A stretch of DNA of 64,000 bases, taken from the NCBI RefSeq assembly GCF_030814015.1, contig NZ_JAUSUL010000001.1:1020001-1084000 (forward strand). Reading direction: 5' to 3'. The position numbers and the translations under genes are program-made. Shown here in pieces: positions 61,497 to 64,000 of the stretch. The notes beneath the pieces were generated by a model that was not told the DNA's origin, did no database searches, and saw only the letters and a program-made list of their open reading frames with translations. Numbering within the stretch: the first letter of the stretch is position 1; each line of letters begins with the position of its first letter. Source of the stretch: Amorphus orientalis. Its GTDB lineage: Bacteria; Pseudomonadota; Alphaproteobacteria; Rhizobiales; Amorphaceae.

Positions 61497-62528
61497 ATGT
61501 TTTCCAGGGGATTGAAAACCGCTGCCCTGCTTGGCGCCGCCGCCTTCGTGGCCGGTGCCGCAAATGCCGAAACGATCCGCTACGCCCACTTCCAGCCCGG
61601 CTCGCTTGACCAGCCGAAACACGCGGCCGCGCTCGCCTTCAAGTCGCATGTCGAAGCGGCGACCGGTGGCGATGTGACCGTGGAGATCTTCCCCGCCAGC
61701 CAGCTCGGCTCCGGCCAGGAGGTTATGGAGGGTCTGCAACTGGGCACGATCCAGCTCGGCGTCGTGCACGACGGTCCGATCGGCTCGGCGTTCCCGCCCT
61801 TCCAGGTGTTCCAGATCCCGTACGTGTTCGACAATCAGAACGTCGCCTGGACCGTGCTGGACGGCGAGTACGGCGACAAGGTCGCCGACGCCATGCTTGA
61901 GCAGACCGGTATCCGGCTGATGGGCTATGCCGACAACGGCATCCGCCACTTCACCAACAACGAGCGCCCGATCGAAAGCCCGGCCGACATGGAGGGTCTG
62001 AAGATCCGCGTTCAGCCGAGCCCGGTCTTCCAGCGGCTCGTGGAAAGCCTCGGCGCCAATGCCACCGTGGTCGCCTGGCCCGAACTGCCGAGCGCGCTCG
62101 CCCAGGGCGTGGTCGACGGTCAGGAGAACGGCGTGACCAACATCCTGGCGGCCGATCTCTACGAGAACCAGGACTACATCTCGCTCGACGGGCACGTGTA
62201 CAGCCTGCACGCCTACATGATGAACAACGACTTCTTCGAGGGTCTCGACGAAAGCGAGCAGCAGGCCGTGCGCGAGGGTATCGAGATCGCCAAGTGGATC
62301 CATCGCGGCATGACGGCGGCGCAGGACGCCAACGCTCAGACGATCCTCTCCGATGTCGGCATGGAGGTGACGTCGCTCAGCCCGGATCAGATCGCCGAAT
62401 TCCGCGCCAAAGCCCAGGGTCCGGTGGCTGAGTGGGTCGCCGGCGAGGTTGGCCAGGAATGGGTCGACGGCCTGTTCGAGGCGGTGGACGCCGCGAAGCC
62501 CGCCGGCGGCTCCGGCGAAGGCCAGTAA
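61497..62528 (+). CDS. TRAP transporter substrate-binding protein (DctP family)
   Basis: 343-residue periplasmic receptor; signal peptide ends AGAANAE, mature start TIRYAHFQPGSLDQPKHAAAL. Ligand arginine in GLKIRVQPSPVFQRLVESLGANATVVAWPELPSALAQGVVDGQENG. This is the type common among sugar-acid and uronate TRAP receptors. AAGGAGGAAATCTG directly precedes ATG 61497, a strong ribosome site expected for a receptor. Followed by a 2-hydroxyacid dehydrogenase and an aldolase, which suggests a sugar-acid ligand (inference). Confidence 0.92.
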   Translation: MFSRGLKTAALLGAAAFVAGAANAETIRYAHFQPGSLDQPKHAAALAFKSHVEAATGGDVTVEIFPASQLGSGQEVMEGLQLGTIQLGVVHDGPIGSAFPPFQVFQIPYVFDNQNVAWTVLDGEYGDKVADAMLEQTGIRLMGYADNGIRHFTNNERPIESPADMEGLKIRVQPSPVFQRLVESLGANATVVAWPELPSALAQGVVDGQENGVTNILAADLYENQDYISLDGHVYSLHAYMMNNDFFEGLDESEQQAVREGIEIAKWIHRGMTAAQDANAQTILSDVGMEVTSLSPDQIAEFRAKAQGPVAEWVAGEVGQEWVDGLFEAVDAAKPAGGSGEGQ

Positions 62529-62542
62529 GAGGCCGCTGACTT

Positions 62543-63505
62543 ATGTCCGAACACGGAGCCAAGGTCGTCGTCGTCGACGGCGGCTATGACCACTACGACG
62601 CGGAACGCGCCATTCTCGCGCCCCTGGGGGCGGAACTGGTGGTGGCTCCGTGTGAGGGCGACAGCGAACGCGTCGTCGACGTGGCGCACGATGCGGATGC
62701 GGTGCTCGTTCGCGAGACGCCGCTTCCCGCGTCGACCCTGGAGCGGTTGCCCCGCTGCCGGGTCATCGTGCGCTACGGCGTCGGCACCGACAATATCGAC
62801 CTGGCCTATGCCGCCGATCACGGCATCCAGGTCGCCAACGTCCCGGACTACGGCGTGGAGGAGGTCTCCGAGCACGCCGTGGCTCTCCTTCTTGCCGTCA
62901 AGCGTCGACTGTTCGAGCGGGATGCGGCCGTGCGCGAAGGGCGCTGGGGCGACGTCGCGAAGACACCGATCCATCGGACCCGCGGAACGGTGCTCGGTCT
63001 GATCGGTGCCGGCCGGATCGGGGGCGCCTTCATCGCAAAGGCGCGGCCGCTCGGGTTCGGGCGCGTGCTCGTCCATGCGCGCGACCGTCTGCCGGAGGGC
63101 ACCGAACCGGCCGAGATCGATCGGATCTGCCGCGAGGCCGACGTCATTTCGCTGCACGTGCCGCTGACGGACTCCACACGCAACATCATCGACGAGCGCC
63201 GTCTCGGGCTGATGAAGCCGACCACGATCCTGATCAACACCGCACGGGGCGGCTTGATCGACGAGACGGCATTGGCCGAAGCGCTCGCCGCGGGACGGCT
63301 GCGCGGCGCCGGCCTGGACGTCTTCGCTGAAGAGCCGCTGCCGGCGGGCAGCCCCCTTCGGAAGGCCCCGAACTGCATCCTGACCGACCATTCCGCCTGG
63401 TTCTCCGAAGAAGCCGTCCAGGACCTTCAGCGCAAGGCGGCTGAAGAGGTCCGGCGCGGCCTGACCGGCGAGCCGCTCGTCAATCCCGTGCGGCCGGGGA
63501 GGTAG
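62543..63505 (+). CDS. D-isomer-specific 2-hydroxyacid dehydrogenase
   Basis: 320-residue NAD-dependent dehydrogenase of the SerA/CtBP group. Nucleotide motif GLIGAGRIGGAFIAKARPLGFG; catalytic Arg in INTARGGLIDETAL, Glu in DVFAEEPLP and His in LTDHSAWFSE. Short form without ACT domain, so not SerA. It begins 14 bases after dctP and probably works on the imported acid or its 2-keto form, next to the KDPG-type aldolase. Confidence 0.88.
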   Translation: MSEHGAKVVVVDGGYDHYDAERAILAPLGAELVVAPCEGDSERVVDVAHDADAVLVRETPLPASTLERLPRCRVIVRYGVGTDNIDLAYAADHGIQVANVPDYGVEEVSEHAVALLLAVKRRLFERDAAVREGRWGDVAKTPIHRTRGTVLGLIGAGRIGGAFIAKARPLGFGRVLVHARDRLPEGTEPAEIDRICREADVISLHVPLTDSTRNIIDERRLGLMKPTTILINTARGGLIDETALAEALAAGRLRGAGLDVFAEEPLPAGSPLRKAPNCILTDHSAWFSEEAVQDLQRKAAEEVRRGLTGEPLVNPVRPGR

Positions 63506-63509
63506 GGGC

Positions 63510-64000
63510 ATGATCGAGAAGCTGCACGGAAAAGCGATCCCCGTCGTCCGCACGGACCGCGAGGACACCGCCCGTCGTCTGGTCGACTGGCTGGGCGAGG
63601 CCGGGATGACGATCTTCGAGATCACGACCAGCGTCCCCAACCACACAGCCATCGTCCGCGATCTGGCCCGGGAGATGGACCTTCTGGTCGGCATGGGCAC
63701 GGTCCTGGATGCCGAGACGGCCGAAGCCGCCGTGGCGGCGGGCGCGGCGTTCCTGGTGTCGCCCTGTGTGGTGCCCGAAGTGATCGCCGTCGGACGTGCC
63801 GCCGGCGTGCCGGTCATCCCCGGCGCCGCCACCCCCACGGAGGCGCTGACCGCGCATCGCGCAGGCGCCGCGGCCGTCAAGCTGTTCCCGTCGCGGCAGC
63901 TTGGGGGACCCGGATTCCTGAAGGCGGTGGCCAGCGTTCTGCCGACCGTCAGCCTGGTTCCGACCGGCGGCATCGAGATCGACGACGCGGGCGACTATTT
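63510..64000 (+). CDS. KDPG/KDPGal-type aldolase (3' end outside window)
   Basis: First 163 residues of a class I 2-keto-3-deoxy-6-phosphogluconate-family aldolase; the gene is cut by the window end. Schiff-base Lys124 is in AAAVKLFPSRQ, Glu37 in TIFEITTSVPNHT and the TGGI phosphate loop near 155. It lies four bases after the dehydrogenase stop. With the transporter and dehydrogenase it suggests a sugar-acid route that ends in pyruvate and an aldehyde or triose phosphate. Differs from the DgoA at 29050, so two related aldolases are present. Confidence 0.88.
   Translation, partial: MIEKLHGKAIPVVRTDREDTARRLVDWLGEAGMTIFEITTSVPNHTAIVRDLAREMDLLVGMGTVLDAETAEAAVAAGAAFLVSPCVVPEVIAVGRAAGVPVIPGAATPTEALTAHRAGAAAVKLFPSRQLGGPGFLKAVASVLPTVSLVPTGGIEIDDAGDY

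Noticed and set aside
1-64000. Insertion sequences, prophage genes, CRISPR arrays, rRNA
   Set aside because: No transposase, integrase, phage structural gene, regularly spaced repeat or rRNA sequence was seen on either strand.

Overview
The window is a GC-rich stretch (visibly well above 60% GC, strong codon-position GC bias, GGAGG-type ribosome sites, many ATGA stop/start overlaps) typical of an alphaproteobacterium, most likely of the Hyphomicrobiales (Rhizobiales). This rests on gene content (NsrR beside a truncated globin, a fused indolepyruvate ferredoxin oxidoreductase, many TRAP transporters, XapX protein) and not on a marker-gene phylogeny. It is a catabolic and transport-rich chromosomal segment: one ABC importer of the branched-chain amino-acid type, three complete TRAP permeases, four TRAP binding proteins and about fifteen catabolic enzymes.

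Layout. 1-11591 (+): a Liv-type ABC importer whose permease and both ATPases are fused in one polypeptide, a cytosine-deaminase-like amidohydrolase, an amidase, a TRAP transporter, a gamma-glutamyltransferase-family protein and an HpxZ/AtzH-like protein; together this looks like uptake and hydrolysis of an amide or oxidised nucleobase-type compound (oxalurate/oxamate-like, inferred). 11588-13098: NsrR, a truncated globin and a remnant. 13104-27357: a TetR-controlled acyl-CoA locus. One minus-strand operon (thiolase, acyl-CoA ligase, TRAP P/Q/M, indolepyruvate ferredoxin oxidoreductase, tetR) faces plus-strand genes (enoyl-CoA hydratase; a second TRAP binding protein, feruloyl-CoA-synthase-like ligase, MaoC-like hydratase). 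Two similar TTTAC-N6-GTAA elements lie at its promoters. It fits import and CoA-dependent breakdown of an aryl or arylalkyl carboxylate.

27615-29682: a broken RraA-family gene, then dgoK-dgoA (2-keto-3-deoxygalactonate to pyruvate plus glyceraldehyde-3-P). 30322-32697: an orphan pyruvate-dehydrogenase-E1-like transketolase. 32856-38772: a LysR gene divergent from a minus-strand operon (small ORF, XapX, isochorismatase-like hydrolase, YtcJ-like amidohydrolase, GNAT, MFS exporter). 39295-41223: a 1.9 kb lower-GC islet bounded by a duplicated tRNA-Ser(GGA) 3' end and carrying a PD-(D/E)XK nuclease-like protein; this is the clearest accessory DNA in the window.

41655-51883: housekeeping and envelope genes (small membrane protein, MsrA, CHAD protein, murein endopeptidase MepA, CDF metal exporter, HlyD-RbbA-YhhJ exporter, small secreted protein). 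51902-56685 (-): NicC-like FAD monooxygenase, glutathione transferase, mercuric-reductase-like flavoprotein, succinate-semialdehyde-type dehydrogenase. 56930-64000: an M20 carbamoylase-type hydrolase, a cupin, a GntR regulator, and a GntR-linked TRAP transporter followed by a D-2-hydroxyacid dehydrogenase and a KDPG-type aldolase that runs off the window. Apart from the islet and a few gene remnants, I saw no insertion sequence, integrase, prophage or CRISPR array.
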